Source of the DNA: an uncultured Amaricoccus sp.
GTDB lineage: Bacteria; Pseudomonadota; Alphaproteobacteria; Rhodobacterales; Rhodobacteraceae
Assembly (NCBI RefSeq): GCF_937891315.1
Contig: NZ_CALAGI010000171.1
Span: 1-20,811 of the forward strand
DNA length: 20,811 bases
Reading direction: 5' to 3'
A program made the position numbers and the translations under genes. Below the pieces are notes generated by a model. It had not been told where the DNA came from. It made no database searches and worked only from the letters and a program-made list of their open reading frames with translations. Position 1 is the stretch's first letter. Each line of letters begins with the position of its first letter. Positions 7,940 through 15,752 of this stretch are shown in pieces.

Positions 7940-8839
7940 CTACGCCTCCACTTGGTATCCCGCGGCGTCCATGACGCGCAGAAGCTCCTTGTGTCCGATC
8001 CTGGCCATATCGAGGGGCGGCGAGACCTTCGGGTCCTGCTCGGCCTCGACCACGAACCAGCCCTCATAGCCGTAACCCGCGAGCCGCTTGACGATCGCCT
8101 CGAAGTCGAGGTCGCCGTCGCCGGGGACGGTGAAGGCGCCCTTCACCACCGCGTCGAGGAAGCTCTCGCGGGTCCGGTCGAGCCCGTCGATCACGCGCCG
8201 GCGCACGTCCTTCGTGTGAACGTGGCTGATGCGGGCGTGGTGCTTGTCGATGACGCGGAGCACGTCGCCGCCGGCGAAGGCCATGTGGCCCGCGTCGTAG
8301 AGGAGGGGGATGCCCTCGCCCGAATGTTTCATGAAGAGGTCGAGCTCCGGCTCGGTCTCGATCGCCGCCGCCATGTGGTGATGGTAGGCGAGCGGCATCC
8401 CCTGCTCGGCGCACCATTCGCCGAAGGCGGTCATCTTGCGGCCGTAGGCCGCGATCTCGTCTTCCGAGAGCTTCGGCTTCTGGCTCAGCGGTCTCGAACG
8501 ATCGCCCTGGATGGAGCGGGCGGTCTCGCCGTAGACGATGCAGGGCGCGCCGGCGGCCTTGAAGAAGGCCATCTGGGCGGCGACGCGGTCCTTCTCGACC
8601 GCGATCTCGCCGTCGAGAAGGAGGCCGGAGAACCAGCCGCCGCAGACCGAGACGCCATAGCTGGCCAGGATGGGGCTCAGCAGCGCGGCGTCCATCGGGA
8701 AACGGCGGCCGGTCTCCATCCCGGTGAACCCCGCGACGCTCGCCTGGCGGAGGCACTCCTCCAGGCTCACGTCGTCGGAGAGCTCGGCGAGGTCGTCGTT
8801 CCACCACGCGATCGGGGCGATGCCCAGTCTGGCTTTCAT
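7940..8839 (-). CDS. iolE: Inosose dehydratase (2-keto-myo-inositol dehydratase)
   Basis: Cytoplasmic TIM-barrel enzyme of the xylose-isomerase-like AP-endonuclease fold. It removes water from scyllo-inosose to give 3D-(3,5/4)-trihydroxycyclohexane-1,2-dione, the second step of myo-inositol degradation. The 299-residue length matches the IolE family. The start MKARLGIAPIAWWNDDL at 8839 is characteristic, with SLEECLRQASVAGFTGMETG and metal-site-like segments YHHHMAAAIETEPELDLFMK, LLYDAGHMAFAGG and ISHVHTKDVR. A GGGAG-like site precedes the start, which follows the iolD stop by 4 bp, indicating coupled translation. The next gene is an SDR with the same tight spacing. Confidence 0.94.
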   Translation of the reverse strand: MKARLGIAPIAWWNDDLAELSDDVSLEECLRQASVAGFTGMETGRRFPMDAALLSPILASYGVSVCGGWFSGLLLDGEIAVEKDRVAAQMAFFKAAGAPCIVYGETARSIQGDRSRPLSQKPKLSEDEIAAYGRKMTAFGEWCAEQGMPLAYHHHMAAAIETEPELDLFMKHSGEGIPLLYDAGHMAFAGGDVLRVIDKHHARISHVHTKDVRRRVIDGLDRTRESFLDAVVKGAFTVPGDGDLDFEAIVKRLAGYGYEGWFVVEAEQDPKVSPPLDMARIGHKELLRVMDAAGYQVEA

Positions 8840-8843
8840 CGGC

Positions 8844-10691
8844 TCACACTCCCACGCGCTGCCTGGCGCGAATCTCGACCTGTTTCGCGCGGGCCTCGCG
8901 CACGGTCTCTCGGCTCGAGATCTCGGGCACGCCCACGTCCCAGTCCGCATCGCCCGGCACCCATGCGAAGGCGTCGGTCCTGATGGTGATGACGGTGGTT
9001 CGGTCGGTGCCTTGCGCCCATTTCATCGCCTCGGCGAGGTCCGCGAGGCTGTCGCAGCCGCGGGCGAGCGCGCCCATCGCCTCGGCGTGCTTCACGAAGT
9101 CGACCGGGAAGGGCTCGATCACCTTGCAGTCGCGCAGGAGATTGTTGAAGCCCGGGGTGCCCTTGGCGTTCTGCAGGCGGTTGATGACGCCGTAGCCGCC
9201 GTTGTCGCACACGATCAGGATGAACTTGTGCCCCGAGAGCACCGACGAATAGACGTCGGAGTTCATCATCATGTAGGTGCCGTCGCCGATCATGACGATG
9301 GGCGTCGTCCCCGGCCGGGCCATGGCGTAACCCCAGCCGGCGGCGATCTCGTAGCCCATGCAGGAGAAGCCGAACTCGCAGTCGAAGGTGTTCGGCGCCT
9401 TGACCCGCCAGCCCTTGACCAGTTCGCCCGGCAGGCCGCCGGCCGCCGTGATGATCGGATCCGCGGGCCGCGCGCCGGCGTGGACGGCGGCGATCACCTG
9501 GGCGTAGGTCGGAACCTCGGCGTTGGTCGGCTTCTGGTAGTCATCGACCAGCGCGTCCCACTCGGCCATCAGCGCGCGGCCCTTCCGGGTCCAGGCTTCG
9601 GGCGCCTTCCAGTCGCCGAGGCCGGCATCGAGCTCGGTCACGGTCGCGAGCGCGTCGCCGACCACCGCGAGCGAACGATGCTTGGTCGCGTCCCAGCGCG
9701 CGGCGTTGACGCCGATGATCCTGGCGTCGTGGTTGAAGACGGTCCAGGAGCCGGTGGTGAAGTCCATCAGCCGGGTGCCGATGGCAAGCACGACGTCGGC
9801 CTCGGCCGCCAGCGCGTTCGCCGAGGTCGAGCCAAGGATGCCGATCGGGCCGACATGGGCCTCGTGCCCGTGCGTCACGGCGCCCTTGCCGGCGATGGTC
9901 TCGGACATCGGGATGCCGCGTTCGAGCGCGAACCTTGCGACGGCCTCCTCGGCCAGCGAGTAGCGGACGCCGCCGCCGGAGATGATGAGCGGCCTCCTGG
10001 CGGTCCTCAGCAGTGCGACCGCCTCGGCGAGCTTGTCGGCGTCGGGACGCGGGCGCGGGACGGACCAGACGGTCGGCTCGAAGAACGCTTCCGGGTAGTC
10101 GCAGGCGATCTCCTGGGTGTCCTGGCAGAGCGAGATGAAGGCCGGGCCGCAGTCGGCCGGGTCGAGCATGGTGGCGATCGCTTGCGGCAGTGAGCCGATG
10201 ATCTGCTCCGGGAGCGTGATCCGGTCCCAGTAGCGACAGACCGGCTTGAACGAGTCGTTTACCGTCAGCGTCGGATTCCCGAAATGCTCGACCTGCTGCA
10301 TCACGGGATCGGGCCGGCGGTTCGCGAAGGTGTCCCCGGCGAGGAGCAGGACAGGCAGGCGATTCGAATGGGCGAGGCCGGCGGCCGTCACCATGTTGGT
10401 CGCGCCCGGGCCGATCGAGGAGGCCGCGACCATGATCTGCCGGCGGCGCTTGGCCTTGGCGAAGCCGAGGGCCGCGAGGGCCATCGACTGCTCATTCTGG
10501 CCGCGCCAGGTCGGCAGAGTGTCCCGGACCGCTTCGAGGGCCTCGGAGAGGCAGGTGACGTTGCCGTGGCCGAAGATGGCGAAGACGCCCGCGAAGAGCT
10601 GGACACGCTCGCCGTCGATCTCGGTGAACTGGTTGCACAGGTAGCGCACGAGCGCCTGCGCCATCGTCAGACGTACGGTAGACCGGGTCAT
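8844..10691 (-). CDS. iolD: 3D-(3,5/4)-trihydroxycyclohexane-1,2-dione acylhydrolase, ThDP-dependent
   Basis: Opens the ring of the IolE product by hydrolysis of a C-C bond, giving 5-deoxy-glucuronate. The 615-residue protein has the three-part architecture of ThDP enzymes: an N-terminal pyrimidine-binding domain (LFAGVFAIFGHGNV), a middle domain (PLIISGGGVRYSLAEEA), and a C-terminal PP domain with the GDG...N motif GDGTYMMMNSD (about 469-479). The start at 10691 has GGAGGAACGA upstream; an ATG 15 codons earlier lacks this. It is the first gene of the iolD-iolE-SDR operon, divergent from the ALDH-aldolase operon. A GCAA-N6-TTGC palindrome lies 66 bp upstream of the start. The next pathway enzymes, IolB and IolC, are not encoded in this window. 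Confidence 0.95.
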   Translation of the reverse strand: MTRSTVRLTMAQALVRYLCNQFTEIDGERVQLFAGVFAIFGHGNVTCLSEALEAVRDTLPTWRGQNEQSMALAALGFAKAKRRRQIMVAASSIGPGATNMVTAAGLAHSNRLPVLLLAGDTFANRRPDPVMQQVEHFGNPTLTVNDSFKPVCRYWDRITLPEQIIGSLPQAIATMLDPADCGPAFISLCQDTQEIACDYPEAFFEPTVWSVPRPRPDADKLAEAVALLRTARRPLIISGGGVRYSLAEEAVARFALERGIPMSETIAGKGAVTHGHEAHVGPIGILGSTSANALAAEADVVLAIGTRLMDFTTGSWTVFNHDARIIGVNAARWDATKHRSLAVVGDALATVTELDAGLGDWKAPEAWTRKGRALMAEWDALVDDYQKPTNAEVPTYAQVIAAVHAGARPADPIITAAGGLPGELVKGWRVKAPNTFDCEFGFSCMGYEIAAGWGYAMARPGTTPIVMIGDGTYMMMNSDVYSSVLSGHKFILIVCDNGGYGVINRLQNAKGTPGFNNLLRDCKVIEPFPVDFVKHAEAMGALARGCDSLADLAEAMKWAQGTDRTTVITIRTDAFAWVPGDADWDVGVPEISSRETVREARAKQVEIRARQRVGV

Positions 10692-11105
10692 TCGTTCCTC
10701 CCTGCCCTGGTTCATGGGCTCTCTTACGGAATGCATATTGACAAATCAAGCATGATGCAACAAACGTTGCGAAATTTCGTCGGGAGGGACTCCTGGTGTT
10801 GAGAACCGTTGCAAGCGGCCGCCGCGGCGGGAATCACCCGCGGGCGGGGATGAAACCGGCGGAGCGGGATGCGGAGATGATGGAGATCCTCGGGAGGAAG
10901 GGTCGCTGTGGGCTGATTGTCGCATGTACCCGTTCGACATAGTCCGGTCCTTCATCGGAAGCATGCGCCGGCGTCGAGAGTAACGACGGATGAACGCTCG
11001 GGCTTCGGAGCGGCGGCGAGGCGCGCCCCGCCGACGCGGGCGAACGATGGAGACCGGCCGTCGAGGTCGGGTTGTCCAGTATCCTAGGGGAGATCGGGAA
11101 ACGCC
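10692..11105. promoter_or_regulatory. Divergent regulatory region between iolD and the ALDH operon
   Basis: This 414-bp gap contains no convincing gene. Near iolD it has the GCAA-N6-TTGC palindrome at 10757. On the minus strand a weak promoter can be drawn: TTGCAT (overlapping the palindrome), 17 bp, then TATGCA. A perfect TTGACA hexamer lies on the plus strand at 10738-10743, but its expected -10 is poor. A GC palindrome at 11015-11032 (one mismatch) may form a hairpin in the leader of the plus-strand operon. The ALDH ribosome-binding site AGGGGAGAT lies just before 11106. Confidence 0.5.
10757..10770. promoter_or_regulatory. Candidate RpiR operator GCAA-N6-TTGC in front of iolD
   Basis: GCAACAAACGTTGC has 5-bp arms GCAAC/GTTGC. 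It lies 66 bp upstream of the iolD start and overlaps the -35-like hexamer of the weak minus-strand promoter, a classic repressor position. The pattern is the same as at 6052, 6124 and 15469. Confidence 0.6.
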
Positions 11106-12542
11106 ATGTACGAGAAGTACGGACTTTTCATTGACGGGAGCTGGAGCGGCGCGGTCGGCGGCGGCGCCGCTCCGGTCATCAGCCCGGTGAGCGAGAAGCC
11201 CCTCGGCGAGGCGCCGGTCGCGGCGGCCGCCGATACCGAGGCGGCGATCGCCACGGCGGAGCGCGGCCTCGCCGCGTGGCGCGCCAGGACCGCGTTCGAG
11301 CGCGCCGACGCCCTGCATGCCATCGCCGACGAGATGATCCGCCGCAAGGGCGAGGCCGCGCGGATGATCTCGTCCGAGACCGGCAAGCCGATCGCCCAGG
11401 CCGAACGCGAGTGGGCGCTCTCCTGCGACCAGTTCCGCTGGTATGCCGAGGAGGCGCGCCGCGTCTACGGCCGCATCGTCGAGAGCCGGGTCCCCGGCGG
11501 CCGCTTCGAGGTGACGCGCGAGCCGATCGGCGTCGTCGCAGCGTTCACCGCCTGGAACTTCCCCGCCGCCCTCGTCGCCCGCAAGGTCGCCCCGGCGCTC
11601 GCCGCCGGCTGCTCGGTGATCGTGCGGCCCTCGAACCAGACGCCCGGGACCGCGATGGTGATGGTCGACTGCTGCCGCGCCGGCGCCCTGCCCGACGGCA
11701 CGGTCAATCTCGTCGTCGGACCGACCGCGGAGACCTACGCGCCGATCATGGCGTCGCCCCTCGTGCGCAAGGTCTCGCTGACCGGCTCGACCCGCGTCGG
11801 CCAGCAGATGATCCGCGACGCCGCCGAAACCATGAAGAAGGTGACGATGGAACTTGGCGGCAACGCGCCGCTCATCGTCTACGACGACGCCGACCTTCGG
11901 ACCGCGCTCGACGTCTCGGTCCCGACCAAGTTCGCCAACGCCGGCCAGGTCTGCGTCACCGCTGATCGCTTCTTCATCCATGAAAGCCTGCATGACGCCT
12001 TCGTGGATGGTTTCGCCGCGCGGGCGAAGGCGCTGAAGCTCGGCGACGGGCTCGACCCCGCGGCGCAGATGGGTCCGGTGATAAACGGCGGCCGGCGCGC
12101 CGAACTCGAGGGCGTCGTCAAGGACGCCGTGAAGGCGGGCGCCCGTGTCGTCGCCGGCGGCGGTCGCGCCGCGGCCTTCAACGCCGGCTTCTTCCTGGAG
12201 CCGACGGTTCTCGCCGATGTCAATGACGACATGAAGGTCTTCGCGGAGGAGAACTTCGGACCGATCGCCGCGATCACCCGCTTCCGCGAGGAGGACGAGG
12301 TGCTCGCCCGCGCCAACGCCGGTGAGATGGGCCTGTCGGCCTATGCGTTCACCCGCGACGCGGGCCGCGCTCGCCGCACGGTCGCCGCGCTGAAGGCCGG
12401 CATGGTCGGCATCAACAGCTTCGCCATGGCCGCCTCGGAGGCGCCCTTCGGCGGCACGCGCTACTCGGGCATGGGCAGGGAAGGGGGAGCGGAAGGCATC
12501 ACCGACTACCTCGATACCAAGCTCGCCCAGGTCGTCTTCTAG
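11106..12542 (+). CDS. NAD(P)-dependent aldehyde dehydrogenase (succinate-semialdehyde/lactaldehyde type)
   Basis: ALDH-superfamily enzyme of 478 residues that oxidises an aldehyde to the acid. It has GVVAAFTAWNFPAALVARKV, the NAD-binding stretch VSLTGSTRVGQQ, the general base E249 in MELGGNAP and the catalytic nucleophile C283 in AGQVCVTADRF. The usual NAD-contacting lysine of the KPxxxTP motif is an arginine here (R174 in VIVRPSNQTPGTA). It is the first gene of a four-gene operon with an aldolase 12 bp downstream. The order suggests it oxidises the aldehyde released by the aldolase, such as lactaldehyde or a semialdehyde of tartronate or succinate type. The exact substrate cannot be read from sequence. 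Confidence 0.92.
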   Translation: MYEKYGLFIDGSWSGAVGGGAAPVISPVSEKPLGEAPVAAAADTEAAIATAERGLAAWRARTAFERADALHAIADEMIRRKGEAARMISSETGKPIAQAEREWALSCDQFRWYAEEARRVYGRIVESRVPGGRFEVTREPIGVVAAFTAWNFPAALVARKVAPALAAGCSVIVRPSNQTPGTAMVMVDCCRAGALPDGTVNLVVGPTAETYAPIMASPLVRKVSLTGSTRVGQQMIRDAAETMKKVTMELGGNAPLIVYDDADLRTALDVSVPTKFANAGQVCVTADRFFIHESLHDAFVDGFAARAKALKLGDGLDPAAQMGPVINGGRRAELEGVVKDAVKAGARVVAGGGRAAAFNAGFFLEPTVLADVNDDMKVFAEENFGPIAAITRFREEDEVLARANAGEMGLSAYAFTRDAGRARRTVAALKAGMVGINSFAMAASEAPFGGTRYSGMGREGGAEGITDYLDTKLAQVVF

Positions 12543-12554
12543 GGAGTCGGGATC

Positions 12555-13373
12555 ATGATCAGGAACAGGCTGAAGGCCCTCTGGGCCGAAGGCAAGCCGA
12601 CGATCAACGGCTGGCTCTCGATCGGCAACCCCTTCACCGCCGAGATCATGGCGGCGCAGGGCTATGACAGCGTCACGATCGACGCGCAGCACGGGGCGCT
12701 CGACTATTCGAACGTGCTGCCGATGTTCCAGGCGATGCGCGCTTCGGGCGTGGTGCCGATGGCGCGCGTGCCGTGGCTGGAGCCCGGCATCATCATGAAG
12801 ATGCTCGACGCGGGCGCCTACGGCGTGATCTGCCCGATGGTGAACACCCCCGAGCAGGCGGCGGAGTTCGTCAGCTACCTGCGCTATCCACCGCTCGGCC
12901 AGCGCAGCTTCGGCCCGACCCGCGCCAACTTCTCGGCCGGCGCCAACTATGCCGGCGAGGCGAACGACGAGATCCTCGGCTTCGCGATGATCGAGACGGC
13001 GACGGCGATGCGGAACCTCGACGCCATCGCCGCGACCCCCGGCCTCGACGGCATCTACGTCGGCCCGGCCGATCTCACGTTGAGCCTCGCGCAGGGGCGG
13101 CTGGCGCCGGCCTTCGATCGCGAGGAACCGGAGATGGTGGAGGCGCTGCGGACGATCGTCGCCGCCTGCAAGAAGCACGGCATCCGCGCCGCGCTGCACT
13201 GCGGCACGCCGGAATACGCGGCCCGGGCGATCGGCTGGGGCTTCGACATGACGACCGTCGGCGGCGACTCCCGCCTGCTGGCCGCGGCGGCGGCCGACAG
13301 CGTCAAGGCCTTCAGGACCCTCACGGGCGCAAGGGCCGACGCGGCCCCCGCCGGCGCGAAAGGGGGCTACTGA
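12555..13373 (+). CDS. HpcH/HpaI-family class II aldolase (2-keto-3-deoxy-sugar-acid type)
   Basis: Metal-dependent aldolase of 272 residues that splits a 2-keto-3-deoxy (or 4-hydroxy-2-oxo) acid into pyruvate and an aldehyde. The family residues are in place: H46 in DAQHG, R71 in MARVPW, metal ligands E147 in FAMIET and D173 in GPADLTLSL. It also has YPPLGQRSFGPTRA, seen in the RhmA/GarL/HpaI group. It is preceded by GGGAGTCGGGATC and lies 12 bp behind the ALDH gene. Its stop overlaps the next start (TGATG). RhmA-like (2-keto-3-deoxy-L-rhamnonate) or GarL-like (2-keto-3-deoxy-glucarate) roles are equally possible. Confidence 0.92.
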   Translation: MIRNRLKALWAEGKPTINGWLSIGNPFTAEIMAAQGYDSVTIDAQHGALDYSNVLPMFQAMRASGVVPMARVPWLEPGIIMKMLDAGAYGVICPMVNTPEQAAEFVSYLRYPPLGQRSFGPTRANFSAGANYAGEANDEILGFAMIETATAMRNLDAIAATPGLDGIYVGPADLTLSLAQGRLAPAFDREEPEMVEALRTIVAACKKHGIRAALHCGTPEYAARAIGWGFDMTTVGGDSRLLAAAAADSVKAFRTLTGARADAAPAGAKGGY

Positions 13374-14338
13374 TGCCGCACCTCCTGATCGCGGGCAAGC
13401 TTCATCCGAGCGGCATCGAACTCGCGAAGTCCGCCCCCGACGTCACCTTCGACTATGTCGAGGACATCTCAGAGCCGAGCTATGCGCCGCTGATCGGCAA
13501 GGCCGACGGGCTGGTGATCCGCACCCAGCCGCTGTCGGCGGCGACGGTCGGCAAGGCCGGGCGGCTGCGCATCGTGTCGCGGCACGGGGTCGGCTACGAC
13601 TCGGTCGACCTGCCGGCACTGAACGACCGGGGCATCGCCCTCGCCATCGTCGGCGACGTGAACTCGATCTCGGTCGCCGAGCAGGCGATGATGCTGCTGA
13701 TGGCCGCCGCCAAGCGCGCGATCCGCGGCGACCGGGCGGTGCGCGCCGGCGACTGGGGCTGGCGCAACCGGCTTGAGCAGGGCGAGCTCCGGGGCAAGCG
13801 GCTGCTGGTGGTCGGCTATGGCCGCAGCGGCCGCCATCTGGCGCGCATGGCCTCGGGCTTCGGCATGGAAATCCGCGCCTTCGATCCGTTTCTGGAGCGC
13901 CAGGGCTGGCCCGAGGGGGCGGTCGCGCCGGTCGCGGACCTCGCCGGGGGGCTCGGCTGGGCGGACCTCGTGTCGGTACATGCCCCGAAGGCCGACCAAC
14001 CGGTGATCGGCGCCGCCGAGTTCGCGGCGATGAAGCCCTCCGGCATCCTCGTCAACACGGCCCGCGGCGGTGTCGTCGACGAGGCGGCGTTGCTGGCGAG
14101 CCTCCGGGACGGCCGCCTCGCCGCCGCCGGCCTCGACGTCTTCGAGGAGGAACCTCCGGCGTCCGGCAACCCGCTGCTCGCAATGGACCAGGTGGTGCTC
14201 TCGCCGCACATCGCCGGCCTCACCGCCGAATGCGCCGAGCGCATGGCGATCTCGTCGGTCCAGAACGTCCTCGATTTCTTCGCCGGCCGGATCGATCCGG
14301 CGCTGATCGTCAACGGAGCCCACGCCCATGCCCGCTAA
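13373..14338 (+). CDS. D-2-hydroxyacid dehydrogenase (NAD-dependent)
   Basis: Reduces a 2-keto acid to a D-2-hydroxy acid, or the reverse, in the cytoplasm. The 321-residue protein has the Rossmann motif VVGYGRSGRHLARMASGFGM and catalytic R231 in NTARGGVVDE. The catalytic Glu region is FEEEPP and catalytic H279 is in SPHIAGLT. The start at 13373 overlaps the aldolase stop in TGATG, with AGGGGG upstream; a longer in-frame extension into the aldolase gene is a shadow. Hydroxypyruvate/glyoxylate-type or phosphoglycerate-dehydrogenase-like substrates are typical. In this operon it could reduce or form the 2-keto acid handled by the aldolase. Confidence 0.92.
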   Translation: MPHLLIAGKLHPSGIELAKSAPDVTFDYVEDISEPSYAPLIGKADGLVIRTQPLSAATVGKAGRLRIVSRHGVGYDSVDLPALNDRGIALAIVGDVNSISVAEQAMMLLMAAAKRAIRGDRAVRAGDWGWRNRLEQGELRGKRLLVVGYGRSGRHLARMASGFGMEIRAFDPFLERQGWPEGAVAPVADLAGGLGWADLVSVHAPKADQPVIGAAEFAAMKPSGILVNTARGGVVDEAALLASLRDGRLAAAGLDVFEEEPPASGNPLLAMDQVVLSPHIAGLTAECAERMAISSVQNVLDFFAGRIDPALIVNGAHAHAR

Positions 14339-15449
14339 ACCACCTCTCCGCGTCGGACTGATCGGCACCGGGTTCATGGGCAAGACGCATACCTTCGGCT
14401 TCGCCACCGCGCCGCGGGTCTTCGACCTGCCCTTCGATCTCGTCCTCGACACCGTCGCCGACCGTACCGACATGCTCGCCGCCAACGCGGCGGCGACGCT
14501 CGGCTTCGCGAAGGGGACCGGCGACTGGCGCACGATCGTCGCCGATCCGGCGATCGACCTGGTCGACATCACCGCGCCGAACGCGCTGCACAAGGAGATG
14601 GCGCTCGCGGCCATCGCCGCCGGCAAGCACGTCTATTGCGAAAAGCCGCTCGCACCCCTCGCGGCCGACGCGCGCGAGATGGCGGACGCGGCCGAGGCGG
14701 CGGGGGTCAAGACCCAGGTCGGGTTCAACTACCTCTGCAATCCGATGATCGGGCTCGCCCGCGAGATGATCGCGGCGGGCGAGCTCGGCGAGATCCGCAG
14801 CTATCGCGGCGTCCATGCCGAGGACTACATGGCCGACGCCACGGCGCCGTTCAGCTTCCGCAACGATCCCGTCGGCGGCGGGGCGCTGGCCGACATCGGC
14901 AGCCACGCGCTCGCGACGGCCGAGCACTTGCTCGGGCCGATCGCCGAAGTGCTCGGCGACTGCGCGACGGTGATCCGCGAGCGGCCGGACGGGAAGGGCG
15001 GCGCCCGCGCCGTGGTTACCGACGATGTCGGCCGCGCCTTCCTGCGATTCGCGAATGGGGCGAGCGGGTCGGTCGAGGCGAACTGGATCGCCATGGGACG
15101 CAAGATGCAGCACGACTTCGAGGTCTACGGCTCGAAGGGCGCGCTCGTCTTCAGTCAGGAGCGGTTCAACGAGCTGCGTTTCCACAGCGCGGGCGACGCG
15201 GCGGGCCGGCGCGGCTTTCGCCGGATCGAGGCCGGGCCGGACCATCCGCCCTACGGGCTGTTCTGCGTCGCGCCGGGCCACCAGCTCGGCTTCAACGATC
15301 TGAAGGCGATCGAGATCGCCCGCTACATGGATGCCATCGCCGGCAAGGCGGAGGAGCCGTTTGGCTTCCGCAAGGGCCTGCGAATCCAGAGCCTTGTCGA
15401 GGCGATCCACGACTCGAGTCGCGCGGTCGCCTGGACGCACGTCTCCTGA
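14328..15449 (+). CDS. Gfo/Idh/MocA-family oxidoreductase
   Basis: NAD(P)-dependent sugar/polyol dehydrogenase of 373 residues. It has the N-terminal Rossmann motif GLIGTGFMGKTH (10-21), the family signature EKP at 105-107 (VYCEKPLA), and the C-terminal domain with DIGSHA (D189, H193 as probable catalytic residues). It overlaps the previous gene by 11 bp, indicating tight coupling, with GGAG upstream. The family contains myo-inositol 2-dehydrogenase (IolG) and many inositol, glucose and amino-sugar dehydrogenases. This protein is divergent from classical IolG at the N-terminus but might fill that role. The alternative is a dehydrogenase of the sugar or sugar acid feeding the aldolase. Confidence 0.92.
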   Translation: MPAKPPLRVGLIGTGFMGKTHTFGFATAPRVFDLPFDLVLDTVADRTDMLAANAAATLGFAKGTGDWRTIVADPAIDLVDITAPNALHKEMALAAIAAGKHVYCEKPLAPLAADAREMADAAEAAGVKTQVGFNYLCNPMIGLAREMIAAGELGEIRSYRGVHAEDYMADATAPFSFRNDPVGGGALADIGSHALATAEHLLGPIAEVLGDCATVIRERPDGKGGARAVVTDDVGRAFLRFANGASGSVEANWIAMGRKMQHDFEVYGSKGALVFSQERFNELRFHSAGDAAGRRGFRRIEAGPDHPPYGLFCVAPGHQLGFNDLKAIEIARYMDAIAGKAEEPFGFRKGLRIQSLVEAIHDSSRAVAWTHVS

Positions 15450-15577
15450 CGCGCGCCGCGCTGGGAACGCAACGATCATTGCATAATGCGGTTTACATGC
15501 AAAATTGCGTGTAAATTAATAATGAAATAAATGTTGCGATCCACCGCGGGTCGCAATATCCCAAGGGGGAGGAATCG
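15450..15577 (+). promoter_or_regulatory. Palindrome-rich promoter-like region
   Basis: This unusually AT-rich stretch lies within GC-rich DNA. It holds GCAA-N6-TTGC at 15469, a compact GCAAAATTGC at 15499-15508, and an everted pair TTGCGA...TCGCAA at 15534-15556. A -35-like TTTACA lies at 15492 with ATTAAT 17 bp later, and a strong GGGGGAGGA ribosome-binding site at 15565-15573. It looks like a fully equipped, regulated promoter but drives only a 40-codon fragment. Confidence 0.55.
15469..15482. promoter_or_regulatory. Candidate RpiR operator GCAA-N6-TTGC at the scar promoter
   Basis: GCAACGATCATTGC has the same spacing and flanks (C/A) as the copies before the RpiR and iolD genes. It lies just upstream of the TTTACA hexamer. 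Confidence 0.55.
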
Positions 15578-15700
15578 ATGTTCCGTCGCAAACGCGGCCG
15601 TCCCGCGCCGTCCGGCGCGCGCGCCGGGTACTACCAGGAGATCGTGAAGGGCCTCATCATCGTCGCCGGGGTGGTGGCCGACGTCTACCGGCAGAAGTAG
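15578..15700 (+). pseudogene. 40-codon remnant: permease C-terminal tail behind a full start signal
   Basis: An ATG at 15578 with GGGGGAGGA six bases upstream opens a 40-residue frame. Its first part, MFRRKRGRPAPSGARAG, is basic. Its second part, YYQEIVKGLIIVAGVVADVY, closely resembles the last membrane helix and C-terminus of ribose-type (BPD_transp_2) sugar permeases, which often end in a (V/I)KGLII(I/V)A...D motif. The rest of such a permease is absent. It is best read as an internal deletion product of a transporter operon. A genuine small membrane protein is the alternative and cannot be excluded. Confidence 0.45.
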
Positions 15701-15752
15701 CGCACCAAGAAGGCCTGACTTCGTTCCGGCCGGCAACCCTCACGAGGACAGG

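Noticed and set aside
10801..10816. TTGCAA word near 10810 as a further operator
   Set aside because: Only a half-site; it fits neither the LacI-type nor the GCAA-N6-TTGC pattern.
10746..13199. 817-codon minus-strand frame opposite the ALDH and aldolase genes
   Set aside because: The plus-strand genes show full catalytic motifs; this frame is Arg/Asp/His-rich shadow with no domain.
12773..13372. 200-codon N-terminal extension of the D-2-hydroxyacid dehydrogenase
   Set aside because: It lies inside the aldolase gene in another frame; the family N-terminus starts at the ATG at 13373.
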